Part shown: positions 23,882-33,381 of the stretch, in pieces
Numbering within the stretch: the stretch's first letter is position 1
Layout: each line of letters starts with the position of its first letter
Source of the DNA: an uncultured Bacteroidota bacterium
Lineage (GTDB): Bacteria; Bacteroidota; Bacteroidia; Chitinophagales; Saprospiraceae
Reading direction: 5' to 3'
Assembly: GCA_937870795.1 (NCBI GenBank)
Contig: CALMWS010000375.1
Span: 1 to 33,381 of the forward strand
Length of the DNA: 33,381 nt
Notes under the pieces: generated by a model
Told to the model about the DNA's origin: nothing
Database searches by the model: none
The model's input: the letters and a program-made list of their open reading frames with translations, nothing else
Program-made: the position numbers and the translations under genes

Positions 23882-25609
23882 TTAGATGGGAACGATGATT
23901 TGATTTTTGGTGCCGTGCCCGGGAGTGGACTCAATTTTGAATATTCCACTTAAAATGCGCGCCCTTTCCTGCATATTGAGCAAGCCAAATGAAGTTGCGG
24001 CTTTGTTGTGCAGCAGTTCGGCATCAAAGCCCCTGCCATTGTCCTGTACCATTAGATGAAACCTGTCCTGGATCATCTGACCCGTAATACGGATGGAGGT
24101 CGCAGCTGCATGCTTGATAGAGTTGGAAATACACTCCTGGATGATGCGATAAAGGTTGATTTTTAATTCCTTACTCACCATTTGATCCTCCGGCAATTGA
24201 ATGTCGCTGGAAACAAAAACATTGGTACTTTCCCTTACCTTGTCGCACAAGGCCTCCACAGCTGTGCCCAGTCCATACTGGTTGAGCTGGTTGGGGTAAA
24301 GATCTTTGGATATATTGCGCACTTCTTCCAGGGATTGGTCGATGCTCTGATCTAATTGCGGGGTATTGAGTCCGTGTTTGTGGATGTAATTTTTGATAAA
24401 CAAAATGTTTTGCCCAACACTGTCGTGCAACATTTTTGCAATATTTTGCCTTTCGTCTTCAATGGATTGAATTTGTTGTTTTGAAAATTGTTGTCTTAGC
24501 TCTTTCTCCCTTTTGTTTTTCCTGTGGTTGATGTAAAACAAAATGGCTATGATAAAAGAAATCAGGGCAACAATCCAGGCATACAACTGCTTTATTTTCT
24601 CCTGAGCCAGGTGTGTCTTATACCCCAGTTCACGGATGGCTTCATTTTTCTCATTTAATTCATAATACCCCGACATTGCACTCATTTTATTGGCATAATC
24701 GTCGCGATAAACTGAATCTTTGGTCTCAAGATACAACTTGTGATATTGAAGGGCATTCTTCCAATTGCCTTTTGCCTCATAAATTGCGCTTTGGTTTTTG
24801 TAACAATCAAACAACCAGTCATTGCTTCCCATTTCTTTCGCAAATTGAATGGCTTTGGTCACGTAGAGTTGGGCTTCGTCGTATCGTCTGAGGCCAATGA
24901 GAATTTCTCCCAGATGTTGGTGAATGGCTGTTTTATTTGACAGGTTTTCTTCTACAAACCGATACTTCAACATTTCTTTTTGGTAAATCAGAGATTTTTC
25001 AAAGTCCTCAATGTGGGCATAGGAATTGCTCAAATTGTCTAAGGTGTAAACAATGATTTCTTCATCACCATTTTTTTTAGCCAATTCCACACTCTGCTGA
25101 CACAGTCTGATGCCTTCCCGGATCTTTTCAGCAGCAATCATCTCCAGTCCGATTTCAGAATTGATGCGTATGGTGTCTGTAAAATGACGAGCTAAGATGG
25201 CAGCCTTTTTACTTTTGATGTAATAAGCCATCGCTTTATCGTGGTCTTGCATCTGGAAACTCATTTGCCCCAGATTGAAATAAAGTGGCTGTAAAAAATT
25301 ATACCTCTTTTCTTTCTCATATTGTGGCAATAGGTCATATATTGCCTTTTGCGAAGCATCAAACATTCCCAAATTATTGAAAACCTGCGCCTGGGTCATA
25401 AGGGCGCTAAAAATCAGTGAGTCAATACCGGTTTGGTGGGCCACTTTTACCAATTCTTTTGCATCTTCAACAACCCTTCCCGGTTTCGATTCAAGGTCAG
25501 CATTGACAATGGAGTCAAGCCTGTAATATGACCTCAAATCCTGGGCATCTGAACTGTCAAAGCAGAAAACCAAGAAGGCAATGGTCCAAAAGCTTTTTTT
25601 CAACAACAT
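23882..25609 (-). CDS. Sensor histidine kinase with TPR sensor region (NarL-partner type)
   Basis: The 575-residue protein has a signal peptide (MLLKKSFWTIAFLVF) and a periplasmic part of tetratricopeptide repeats (about 55-310, for example MAYYIKSKKAAILARHF and AQLYVTKAIQFAKEMG). One membrane segment (about 340-361, WIVALISFIIAILFYI) is followed by a basic coiled linker. The HisKA_3 dimerisation box is DERQNIAKMLHDSVGQ, with phospho-acceptor His395. The HATPase domain has NSIKHA, DNGRGFD and GLLNMQERA, with GHGT near the end. This is the class that pairs with LuxR-type regulators, here the next gene with no gap. The signal sensed is unknown. Confidence 0.95.
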   Translation of the reverse strand: MLLKKSFWTIAFLVFCFDSSDAQDLRSYYRLDSIVNADLESKPGRVVEDAKELVKVAHQTGIDSLIFSALMTQAQVFNNLGMFDASQKAIYDLLPQYEKEKRYNFLQPLYFNLGQMSFQMQDHDKAMAYYIKSKKAAILARHFTDTIRINSEIGLEMIAAEKIREGIRLCQQSVELAKKNGDEEIIVYTLDNLSNSYAHIEDFEKSLIYQKEMLKYRFVEENLSNKTAIHQHLGEILIGLRRYDEAQLYVTKAIQFAKEMGSNDWLFDCYKNQSAIYEAKGNWKNALQYHKLYLETKDSVYRDDYANKMSAMSGYYELNEKNEAIRELGYKTHLAQEKIKQLYAWIVALISFIIAILFYINHRKNKREKELRQQFSKQQIQSIEDERQNIAKMLHDSVGQNILFIKNYIHKHGLNTPQLDQSIDQSLEEVRNISKDLYPNQLNQYGLGTAVEALCDKVRESTNVFVSSDIQLPEDQMVSKELKINLYRIIQECISNSIKHAAATSIRITGQMIQDRFHLMVQDNGRGFDAELLHNKAATSFGLLNMQERARILSGIFKIESTPGHGTKNQIIVPI

Positions 25610-25850
25610 GATATTTTATTTCAAGGATGAAAAATATCACAAAAAGCTGAAATGGGATGTAGTGGTTAAATACTATTTAGTGTTTGTTGTAAATTACTAA
25701 TAGAACATTCTCCTGTTGCAATAGCAAAAAAACTGTACTGGCAATAAAAAGGATTCTTTTTGTCTATACCTTACTAAATTTTTACGTTGTAGATTCAGCA
25801 TTGAAATAAAAGTCCAATTGGAGTAACCTTCTATATCTGAAAATAAAAAT

Positions 25851-27974
25851 CTACTTTATTCTTGTCACCCCAGTAATATCTACCTTGCCTTGACCTTCAA
25901 AGACATTCTTAGTGTTTGGATTTGCAATATTAATATCTACATGATTCAGAATTAAGGTTTTATTATTAAAAAATATAAAACTACCGTTTGATAAGGTGTG
26001 GTCGAAAAATATTGAAGGAATCATGGATGGTACACCAGATATCATGGCATTTTTACTTATTTCTAAAGGTGCTGTATTATAGGAAAAATTTACATTGGGT
26101 TGATCAAATGTAAGCGTATCACCGTCCATCAAACAACCCAAAACATTTCTCAATGTACCAAAGCCATCATTGGCAGAATTGGTCACTACCTTACCCTCAA
26201 CATATATTACCACAGTTTTCACTCCCTTACAACCCGATGCATGGGTAACAGTTACCCTATAAGTAGTGGTTACTTCTGGTATTACAATGATATCAGGATT
26301 AGTAGATCCATCCTGCCATACGTAACTCTGCGCTCCTGAAGCAACAAGTTCTACCTTCACCCCACTGCAAACATAACCATCATTGTACTGCCAGCCGGAA
26401 TCTTCGTGAATTTCAATGGTGGTGAAAGGATCCTCGGGATTTGTGTCATCACAATCATCGCCATTGTCTACATATCCCACAGTAGATTTGCATGCTACGG
26501 TAGATATTTCAGGATCGCCAAAACCATCACCATCTGCATCTAAATACAAATTAAACAATTGGCTTGAATCCTGAACAATACAAAAAGTGGCAATGGATTC
26601 ATCGTGCAAAAGGGCAGGATAATTCGGGTCTTCTGCAATAAATTCGAAGTCAATAGAGCCCAAAAAAGAGGAGTCTCTGATTTCAATTGGCATGTTGTAA
26701 ATTCCGCCCACAACCGGCAAATCAGGTACTATGGGCGCAATAGGCGCCAAATCGATGATATAGGGTGATATCAAATTCCCATGTATGGCATAAGGCTTAT
26801 AAATCAAGGGTACCTTGTGAATAAGTACCTGTTGCATTTCTCCACTGTAAAATTTAAATATCACTGTGTCTCCCTCTCTGGCAAATCCACCAACACTTAG
26901 AAAATACAAGCCGGTGATACTGTCAAGTTTTGCCACACCTCTTATGGTATCTTTGACAAAGGCCGCTAAGACATCATCAGCATGGTGAAATTGATATTTG
27001 GGTGTATAATCTACCCTGGCAGCTACGGTCATGGTAAAGCCATACCTGACATCTAAGTTCCAGTCCGGTTGTGGCTGGGGTGTCTCACTTCCCAAAATTA
27101 TAGGGCGATAACTGTATTTAATGAAAGGGCCATTGTATTGATTCTCAAAATTGGAAAGTTCAGTAAGTTGAAACTGATCTCCCATTACAATGCTTTGAGA
27201 AGGTATTTTGGGCTGCCATAGTGGAGCCAATAGAAGGGGGGTTACCGTAAACTGAATTGAGGTCTCTGCTACCTGAGCCTGTGCCACATTTCTGGACGAC
27301 TCACCACGGCTTTCCTCATAAGCTCTGCTACTGATTTCACTTGCCATGACAATGAGATTGGTCTGGCCCAGAAAACCACTTGTACCCTGTACATACAAAA
27401 TGCTACCCACAAAATAGGCATTCAGGTTGGGGTTATTCACAATCATCCACGATACTTCGTTGGAATCAGGCTGAACCAGGTATTCAGACATATCTATGGG
27501 CTGAAATGGCACTGATTGCATGGTAGTTTGAGGGGACACATTGTTGATTTTTAATGGTGCATCATTATCAGGATAGATGTGTACAATCATTGGGCTGGTC
27601 AAATTTCCATAGATGCCCTGTGCTCTGAACTCAAAGGGAGTAGCGACATCGTAAACCAGATCTGTATTCCTATGATAAACATTCAACGACATCGTATCCA
27701 CCCCTTTGTTGGAATAAACGGTTATAAAATGCAAAACTTTGCCATTGCCAATGGCAACACTCCTACTCAAGCCTCTGATTTCTCCATTGACAAAAAGTGC
27801 GATGGTGTCTTCAAGGCTATAGCTGGGTATTTCACTCAACTGAATTTCGGCCACAATGGTGGCAGTATACTTATAAGTTTGGCTTTCCGGTTTTGGCCAT
27901 GAAGGTCCCTGTCCCAACACTGTTGTGACTGTGATCATCTGAAAAATGAAATACACAAGTAGTTTATATCTCAC
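25851..27974 (-). CDS. Large secreted protein with two TVYSN-type domains and a metal-binding motif
   Basis: I place the start at GTG 27974, giving a signal peptide MRYKLLVYFIFQMITVTTVLGQ and 707 residues. A TTG at 27983 is possible. The in-frame ATG at 28070 would add 32 residues encoded by an inverted repeat. One domain at about 30-140 has DTIALFVNGEIRGLSR and HFITVYSNKG. A second lies at about 310-410 (DDVLAAFVKDTIRGVA). A Ca-binding thrombospondin-3/MopE-like motif DADGDGFGDPE is at about 480, followed by DNGDDCDDTNPEDP. The last part is beta-helix-like, preceded by a Cys-containing Ig-like domain. No T9SS tail is visible. It is adjacent to the 28076 gene on the same strand. Confidence 0.8.
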   Translation of the reverse strand: MRYKLLVYFIFQMITVTTVLGQGPSWPKPESQTYKYTATIVAEIQLSEIPSYSLEDTIALFVNGEIRGLSRSVAIGNGKVLHFITVYSNKGVDTMSLNVYHRNTDLVYDVATPFEFRAQGIYGNLTSPMIVHIYPDNDAPLKINNVSPQTTMQSVPFQPIDMSEYLVQPDSNEVSWMIVNNPNLNAYFVGSILYVQGTSGFLGQTNLIVMASEISSRAYEESRGESSRNVAQAQVAETSIQFTVTPLLLAPLWQPKIPSQSIVMGDQFQLTELSNFENQYNGPFIKYSYRPIILGSETPQPQPDWNLDVRYGFTMTVAARVDYTPKYQFHHADDVLAAFVKDTIRGVAKLDSITGLYFLSVGGFAREGDTVIFKFYSGEMQQVLIHKVPLIYKPYAIHGNLISPYIIDLAPIAPIVPDLPVVGGIYNMPIEIRDSSFLGSIDFEFIAEDPNYPALLHDESIATFCIVQDSSQLFNLYLDADGDGFGDPEISTVACKSTVGYVDNGDDCDDTNPEDPFTTIEIHEDSGWQYNDGYVCSGVKVELVASGAQSYVWQDGSTNPDIIVIPEVTTTYRVTVTHASGCKGVKTVVIYVEGKVVTNSANDGFGTLRNVLGCLMDGDTLTFDQPNVNFSYNTAPLEISKNAMISGVPSMIPSIFFDHTLSNGSFIFFNNKTLILNHVDINIANPNTKNVFEGQGKVDITGVTRIK

Positions 27975-28026
27975 AAATTTCAAAATTTTGTTTTTATGTA
28001 ATGTTAGGAAGTGCCCGTTGTTTATA

Positions 28027-28067
28027 GGGTCGGCACTATAAGCAAAACCGCTTGTCGATGCCGACCC
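28027..28067. repeat. Inverted repeat at the junction of the two large secreted-protein genes
   Basis: GGGTCGGCA (28027-28035) pairs with TGCCGACCC (28059-28067), and an inner stem AAGC/GCTT (28040-28053) lies inside. The element sits within 10 bases of the stop of the 28076 gene. No T-run follows on either strand, so intrinsic termination is doubtful. A processing site, a partial terminator or a REP-like element are alternatives. Confidence 0.6.
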
Positions 28068-28075
28068 CATAACCG

Positions 28076-31000
28076 TTATTTGATCAATAAAACTTTGTGT
28101 GTTTCTACCTTATCTTCACTTACAATCGTAAGAAAATAAGTACCACCACTTGTTCCTGCTTTTGGTCTCCATTCCAAATGATTGATGCCATGTTTAATGG
28201 CTTCTGCCCTGTTCTCCACAATATTTCCGATTGGGTCTGCAACAATCAATTCTATGGTTTCTGCCCTTTCTGATGCATACTTAATGTTGAGTACATTTGA
28301 GAACGGATTTGGATATACAGATACCTTGCTCTTATTTGCTTCGTAGTCAGAAACAAAAGTTATTGAATTTAGGTGCAGTGCCACGGGCTGATCAATGCTT
28401 CCCCAAACTCCGTTGATGTCAAAACCATGGGTTTCCAAAATAGGGTATACATTGTTTTCAGATGCATCAAAGAATTTGAAGGTTAGATTTTCTCCTCCCT
28501 TGTTTGAATAGACTGTCATGAAAAGCATATAAGATTGCAAAGCCGGAATGTAAATGGCCTTGGCAGTGCCCCTTATTTCATTGCCCACAAATGCAGCCAC
28601 TTCGTCACCCTCTCCAAGCAAATTTGCAGTAGGATCCTGTGCTGAAACCAAGGCAATCATATTCATGGTATGCTCAAATTGGCTTGGATTCACCTGCCAG
28701 AAACCTATGGATGAACTTAACTCATCAACTGAGGTTTTAGAAGCTTCATCTACCAGGGCCTGGCTTCTTTCACTGCCCGCATGGCTTGCAACATTTGAAA
28801 CATTGGGATATGACAAGGTATCGGCATTGGCCAGCTTTAGCAAATAGCCATTGGGGGCATCCAAAAATTGAAGATCGCCTACCCAACCCGGTCCGCTGAA
28901 ATATTGTGCAAAACTCAACTGCCCTTTAATGATATCTCCCTGACTGGGATTCAATGAAGCCAATGCCTGATTGATAGGCAGCGGGGTCTGAGGCAAATAA
29001 CCAATCCAATTCCATCCAGCATACAATGGAATAGGCGTAGTTACATCAATAGGCGCACCTACCATCAAAAGTGAATCATAAGACAGTGAATGGTACTGAT
29101 AAAGTGAATAAGGGAAAATGTACTTCATGCTCCCCAGCCAGCTTTGTGCAGTACTTAAGTAAACGCTAAATGTAGTCTGTTCCTTAATCAATGCGCCTGT
29201 CGGATTGCTCAGACTCTCCAAAGCAACATCTACATTGTTATCAGGAAACTCCAGATTCATAGAAATCCAGTTCCAACCCGGATGTATGTAAATGCGTCTT
29301 AGAATATTGCCATTGGTATGCAATGTTTGTGGATTCAATGCGCTGCCGATTAAATCATCTGCCACAAAAGGAAATTCTTCGATGGCCTTGGCAAACAACC
29401 GGCAAGCTGAGGCATCCCAGATCTGGAATGTGACATTTTCATCTGTGGCTTCATTGCTGTAAACGGTGAGAAAGGCTACATAATTGTTGAATGCTGGATT
29501 GTGTCGTATTTTGGCAATACCCCTTAATTCTCCATCTACATAGGCACCTACAATATCTTCCTTATCGGTCGACAAGTCTCCTTCGATGTCAAGGTTTACA
29601 ACCATGTTCATAGAGTAACTGAAATCTGAGGGATCAAAGCCGGAAGGATTTAAAACCCAGTTCGGTGGACGGCATATTACTCTTGTATTCATGATTAATA
29701 TTTCATCACCACCCATAAAAAATGGGTTTAAGCCGGTCTCAGTGTGCAAAATGATGGAATCAATGTAGTTTCCAATGGCAACATTGTCATCCACTGTAAA
29801 TCGGATCTCTTCTTCTTCATTGGCAACCAATGTTCCCCTATCAGGCGTAACATGAATGTATGCAGGTGCCGTGATGTTGAAGGGGACCGGATATCCACCC
29901 CGGTTGTGTATCTTAGCCACCATAGTTCCTTCTTCATCCACAAATTTTACAAGCTCCAGACTGTCTTCAAGCCATGCCAGTTCATTTCTATCCACATAAA
30001 ATTCCCACTCTTCCTCAAAATTTTTATTGCCTACTAAGTCTTCAATATTGTGAAGCTCTGCACGCAATATTTTGTTTTCAAAATATTCATTATCGAAAGT
30101 TGGATCCAAAACGATCTTGTTGTCGTGGCAGGTAATTTTCACATCGATTAAAGTATTGTTATAATACAACCCTACGTTGTTGGCATTGTTAATATCTGCC
30201 TGGATCAATTTGTTACAATTGATGGCCTGATTGAATGTAAAAGAAATCTCATCTCCCACATGATAAACACCGTCAGAAGGTTGAGGCACTCCAAGCAATC
30301 TTGGTGGTTGTCTGTCAATTTTACCCTTTATTACTTGCGAGTAACCGGGTCTGTTGGCTGCATCACCTGAACATTCTGTCAATGCCCTGATTTCATACTC
30401 TCCATCTGCCAATCCCGTTGTATTCCAAAAGAAATGATGAAATCTATTTCCAATTACCGGTGGTTTTGGAGCTGGAAGGTTATCATATTCTGCCCAGTTA
30501 CCATTGTACACTTCATGATCTGTACCACTCTCTGTTTGTATGTTGATCCATGCACCGTCACCATTTGATGGCCTGTATTGTACCCGTATCAACTTAAATT
30601 CAGTAGCAGTGGTATCATATCCAGATACTGTAATCTGCCTTACATCATCGTCACCGGTTGTAAGCGGGTTGGGGAAAACAACCCAATTTTGTTCAGGTAC
30701 ATTGATGGCTACCTCGCTACAGGGTTTAATAAAGTGAGCGTATAATGCAATAGGGTCATAAAAGGCAGGATCATCATTCTGACAAAGCGACGACAATGCA
30801 ACGACCAGGCTATCGTAATCATATTCAATGGGTCCTTTCTCTATAGTAAGTGTTACCGGTATAGATTCACCATAAGGGATGGTATATTCCAAGCCTTGCG
30901 ACAGGGATACACCATTGCAAAATACTTTGGCCCCATAGGGATTGGTAGCATTGTCCATGGTTAACAGCGCAGTCACCTCTTCATTGGTTTCACTGGCATT

Positions 31001-33381
31001 GCCTAAAAGCAAGTGATAGACCGCCGGCTCGTTGGCTGGTACATCCACACGCACCGGTCCATCAGGTCCAATCTCCATGTTCATCCCTTCTCTTTTAGCA
31101 GTATTGGGTTCCCATGGACAACTTGACTGACCTACCTTGGTTCTGAAAATGGGAGTATTGTAAAACGAATCCATCCCTATTTCTACAGAGAACGCATCCA
31201 ACGGATCATCATCGTGAAGCGCATATCCTACCGTAATCCCTTTGGCACTGTTGGTCTCGCTGGATTTGCCGTCAGTACCCTCATTAATAACATGGATGAT
31301 GGTACCACCCCCAAGTCCGTTGATAGAAAATAATACATGGATGTCCTGATTGTTTACATAACTTTTCAACTCATCAACTGTCTTTGTTTCACTGGTGTCA
31401 CTGGTGATGGCATTTTCATAGGTAATGCCACCATCAAAAGAAATATTGCGTAAGGTAGCTGCCCTGCTTTTTGTTTCTTCGTTGTTTGCAATGATCTGAT
31501 TCCACCTGGCAATGGATGTGTTGTATTTAGCCACTTCATCCATATCCTGATTGGCTATGCTCAGATCCCGCAACTTTATTAAGCCCGGAATGATATTCTT
31601 GACAATGTTGTTTTTAGAATAAATAAATTGCGTTGCATATGACCCTGGCACCACAAGCACCGTTTGTGTAGCAGCTCCCACACAATTGGCAGTATCAAAG
31701 CTGATCACATCTACATTGCCATAATCAACGTTCAGAGCTCCTCCTACAAAAATATCACCATCACCACCGATAAAATTTTCATCATCGCTGGTGGAAATTA
31801 CTTCACTGAATGAAGTGCAAATTTCTACAGCATTGGATGAAGATTTTGTTATGGTCTGCGTGCCAACAAACTCACCTCCCAGATCCGATTCGAAGGTAAG
31901 GATTACGGGGCCCGCTACAATGTCCTGATCCGGCCCCAGGTCTATTACCCCGGTAGCTCCATTTCCATTTGCCTTTTCTGAAAACAGGGTGACATTGGTG
32001 CAGACATTGGTGTTTTTCTCAATGTATGCATAACTGGCGTCTCCCGGTGGATCTCTTAGTACAATGCTGGGCGTTTCAGGCGTAATGGTGGTGAAGGTAT
32101 TGGCCTTTGCTTTATAACCTAAAACCAATACCTGAGCCGTAAACTCACTTTCATTGCTAGACTCACTTCTTGCCAGAATGGTGATTGTTTTAAGATAGGG
32201 AGGTGAAGGGTTGGGCTCTCCCACAACAAAAGAGTAACTCAGCTTTTTATTACTCATCTTGTGGATGGCGGTATCAAGGGTCATTTCATTGACACCATTT
32301 ACAATTTTAAAGTTGGCAGTGTCGAGATAACACACCCCTTCTTCCAAAGGTATTGTTGGATATTGCTCTTTGACTTTTATAACCAATTGTTGCGTATTGC
32401 CTTTTTCCCAAACGATCAGTGGACAATCATTTGAGAATGGTTCTAAGCCACTGATTACTTCTACCTGAGGCTCGGCATAGTACCTGAAATCAAAGACCGT
32501 ATCGCGATCTACTAAATTGGCAGTTTTACCACCCTGCACCTGAAACGCTGTTTTTATTTCAGGATCAGAATGTTCGATTACTGAAACGATCATACGTTCT
32601 ACCGGTGGTAAATTTTCAAAGGTATATTCACCATCTGTAGTTAATATTTCCATGGTTCTTTGCAGGCAGTTGTCAGGGGTAGATACTTTAACAATGCACA
32701 CCGTACCTTGTGGAGTACCCGGATTTTGAATGATGGATTTATTGCATTGTTCATCACCTCCTACAACCTTGCCCGAAATTTTTCTGGACTCAACATTGTA
32801 AAATACAATTCCCGCTATGGGATTTACCACATTGATAACTTCGTAAACCGGTGGAAAAAACACATGATCTGAATATTTGGGTGTAAGCGTGCCGGAAAAT
32901 CCGGGATCCAAATCTATTACAAACTTTCCGATGGAATCTGTGTAAACGGGAGGGCTGAAAGACACGCCGTTAACTAGAATCTCAACATTCTTCTGAAAAC
33001 AGTCTGTGTTGTTGAACCTCACATAACCTGATACTGGTATGGTGGATTTATCAATAAAATCGATCCTATCTACCGAAGTAACACTTGGGTTAAGGGTCAC
33101 CTGTCGGGTTCTTGGCGAAAATTCATGGGGTGTAGTTTGTTGCATAGGCGCAAACGAGGTCCACTCTGTACCATACAAATCACCCGGCAAAAGTTGCAAA
33201 GAACCAATGTTGTTCACTTTATTGCCGCTGCCTTCGTCTAATTGAAAATACACAGACAATGCCTGGTCCGGAAACGTTCTTCCAGCCTGAAAATGCGTTT
33301 GAATTTGGGTGCTTGTCTGTACATTGTTGTACACAGCTATTTCATCTATGAAGCCACTGAACCAATTTTGTGCCCCCCCAT
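28076..33381 (-). CDS. Very large secreted multi-domain protein with LamG-like start and T9SS tail (cut by window edge)
   Basis: The frame is open from the right edge. Before the GTG at 33334 it still encodes FSGFIDEIA, which joins AVYNNV to complete a LamG/concanavalin-type motif, so the true start lies outside. At least 1,767 residues are present. Numbered from 33334, they are: the LamG end; carboxypeptidase-regulatory/Ig-like repeats (about 60-260); a long beta-rich domain with Cys; a fibronectin/Ig-like region with an SbsA-type Ig domain (DRQPPRLLGVPQPSDG, about 1015); a TVYSN domain (about 1230-1335); two GWNWI repeats (about 1350-1505); a second TVYSN domain (about 1550-1655); and a T9SS sorting tail (VYPNPFSNVLNI, then GGTYFLTIVSE). 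It is probably a cell-surface adhesion or matrix protein; the exact role is unknown. Confidence 0.85.
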   Translation of the reverse strand, partial: GGAQNWFSGFIDEIAVYNNVQTSTQIQTHFQAGRTFPDQALSVYFQLDEGSGNKVNNIGSLQLLPGDLYGTEWTSFAPMQQTTPHEFSPRTRQVTLNPSVTSVDRIDFIDKSTIPVSGYVRFNNTDCFQKNVEILVNGVSFSPPVYTDSIGKFVIDLDPGFSGTLTPKYSDHVFFPPVYEVINVVNPIAGIVFYNVESRKISGKVVGGDEQCNKSIIQNPGTPQGTVCIVKVSTPDNCLQRTMEILTTDGEYTFENLPPVERMIVSVIEHSDPEIKTAFQVQGGKTANLVDRDTVFDFRYYAEPQVEVISGLEPFSNDCPLIVWEKGNTQQLVIKVKEQYPTIPLEEGVCYLDTANFKIVNGVNEMTLDTAIHKMSNKKLSYSFVVGEPNPSPPYLKTITILARSESSNESEFTAQVLVLGYKAKANTFTTITPETPSIVLRDPPGDASYAYIEKNTNVCTNVTLFSEKANGNGATGVIDLGPDQDIVAGPVILTFESDLGGEFVGTQTITKSSSNAVEICTSFSEVISTSDDENFIGGDGDIFVGGALNVDYGNVDVISFDTANCVGAATQTVLVVPGSYATQFIYSKNNIVKNIIPGLIKLRDLSIANQDMDEVAKYNTSIARWNQIIANNEETKSRAATLRNISFDGGITYENAITSDTSETKTVDELKSYVNNQDIHVLFSINGLGGGTIIHVINEGTDGKSSETNSAKGITVGYALHDDDPLDAFSVEIGMDSFYNTPIFRTKVGQSSCPWEPNTAKREGMNMEIGPDGPVRVDVPANEPAVYHLLLGNASETNEEVTALLTMDNATNPYGAKVFCNGVSLSQGLEYTIPYGESIPVTLTIEKGPIEYDYDSLVVALSSLCQNDDPAFYDPIALYAHFIKPCSEVAINVPEQNWVVFPNPLTTGDDDVRQITVSGYDTTATEFKLIRVQYRPSNGDGAWINIQTESGTDHEVYNGNWAEYDNLPAPKPPVIGNRFHHFFWNTTGLADGEYEIRALTECSGDAANRPGYSQVIKGKIDRQPPRLLGVPQPSDGVYHVGDEISFTFNQAINCNKLIQADINNANNVGLYYNNTLIDVKITCHDNKIVLDPTFDNEYFENKILRAELHNIEDLVGNKNFEEEWEFYVDRNELAWLEDSLELVKFVDEEGTMVAKIHNRGGYPVPFNITAPAYIHVTPDRGTLVANEEEEIRFTVDDNVAIGNYIDSIILHTETGLNPFFMGGDEILIMNTRVICRPPNWVLNPSGFDPSDFSYSMNMVVNLDIEGDLSTDKEDIVGAYVDGELRGIAKIRHNPAFNNYVAFLTVYSNEATDENVTFQIWDASACRLFAKAIEEFPFVADDLIGSALNPQTLHTNGNILRRIYIHPGWNWISMNLEFPDNNVDVALESLSNPTGALIKEQTTFSVYLSTAQSWLGSMKYIFPYSLYQYHSLSYDSLLMVGAPIDVTTPIPLYAGWNWIGYLPQTPLPINQALASLNPSQGDIIKGQLSFAQYFSGPGWVGDLQFLDAPNGYLLKLANADTLSYPNVSNVASHAGSERSQALVDEASKTSVDELSSSIGFWQVNPSQFEHTMNMIALVSAQDPTANLLGEGDEVAAFVGNEIRGTAKAIYIPALQSYMLFMTVYSNKGGENLTFKFFDASENNVYPILETHGFDINGVWGSIDQPVALHLNSITFVSDYEANKSKVSVYPNPFSNVLNIKYASERAETIELIVADPIGNIVENRAEAIKHGINHLEWRPKAGTSGGTYFLTIVSEDKVETHKVLLIK

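Overview
The window reads as a chromosomal segment of a Bacteroidota, most likely a member of the Saprospiria/Chitinophagia side of the phylum. The support is indirect. At least four proteins end in a type IX secretion (T9SS) type A C-terminal sorting domain with the PNP motif. Most products carry a signal peptide or lipobox. The promoters that can be recognised match the Bacteroidota -7 box TAnnTTTG. Very long secreted LamG/Ig-like proteins are also present. No rRNA, tRNA, CRISPR array, intact IS or prophage was seen.

Layout. 1-123: start of a GIY-YIG-like protein running off the left edge, then REP-like hairpins. 491-2170: T9SS cargo protein. 2263-3747: GH32 fructan/sucrose hydrolase lipoprotein. 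3748-4561: mostly non-coding, holding a decayed C-terminus of a type I restriction HsdR subunit. 4562-6196: ABC-F ATPase. 6197-7212: about 1 kb of structured repeats, namely a 63-bp tandem array, two copies of a 37-bp/hairpin element and a nested cloverleaf-like inverted repeat. 7213-9012: AraC-family regulator divergent from a probable outer-membrane protein.

9034-17345 (minus strand) is the most intriguing block. It is a tightly packed run of exported proteins: an OM beta-barrel protein, an LPP20-like lipoprotein, a DUF6175-family protein, a further secreted protein with a domain resembling CsgG/FlgT-type envelope proteins, and finally a 4.1-kb reading frame interrupted by one in-frame TAG. 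Only the part before the TAG has a signal peptide. The last two ORFs therefore look like one approximately 1,360-residue exported protein broken (or read through) at an amber codon. The block plausibly encodes an uncharacterised envelope apparatus.

17451-18857 holds two small lipoproteins of unknown function. 18948-22766 (minus) has two more T9SS cargo proteins and a cysteine-rich lipoprotein. A putative promoter-hairpin-U-run transcript lies at 22815-22891. 23201-25609 is a NarL-type two-component pair with a TPR sensor kinase. 25851-33381 encodes two large adjacent secreted proteins sharing a repeated 'TVYSN' domain; the second has a T9SS tail and runs off the right edge.
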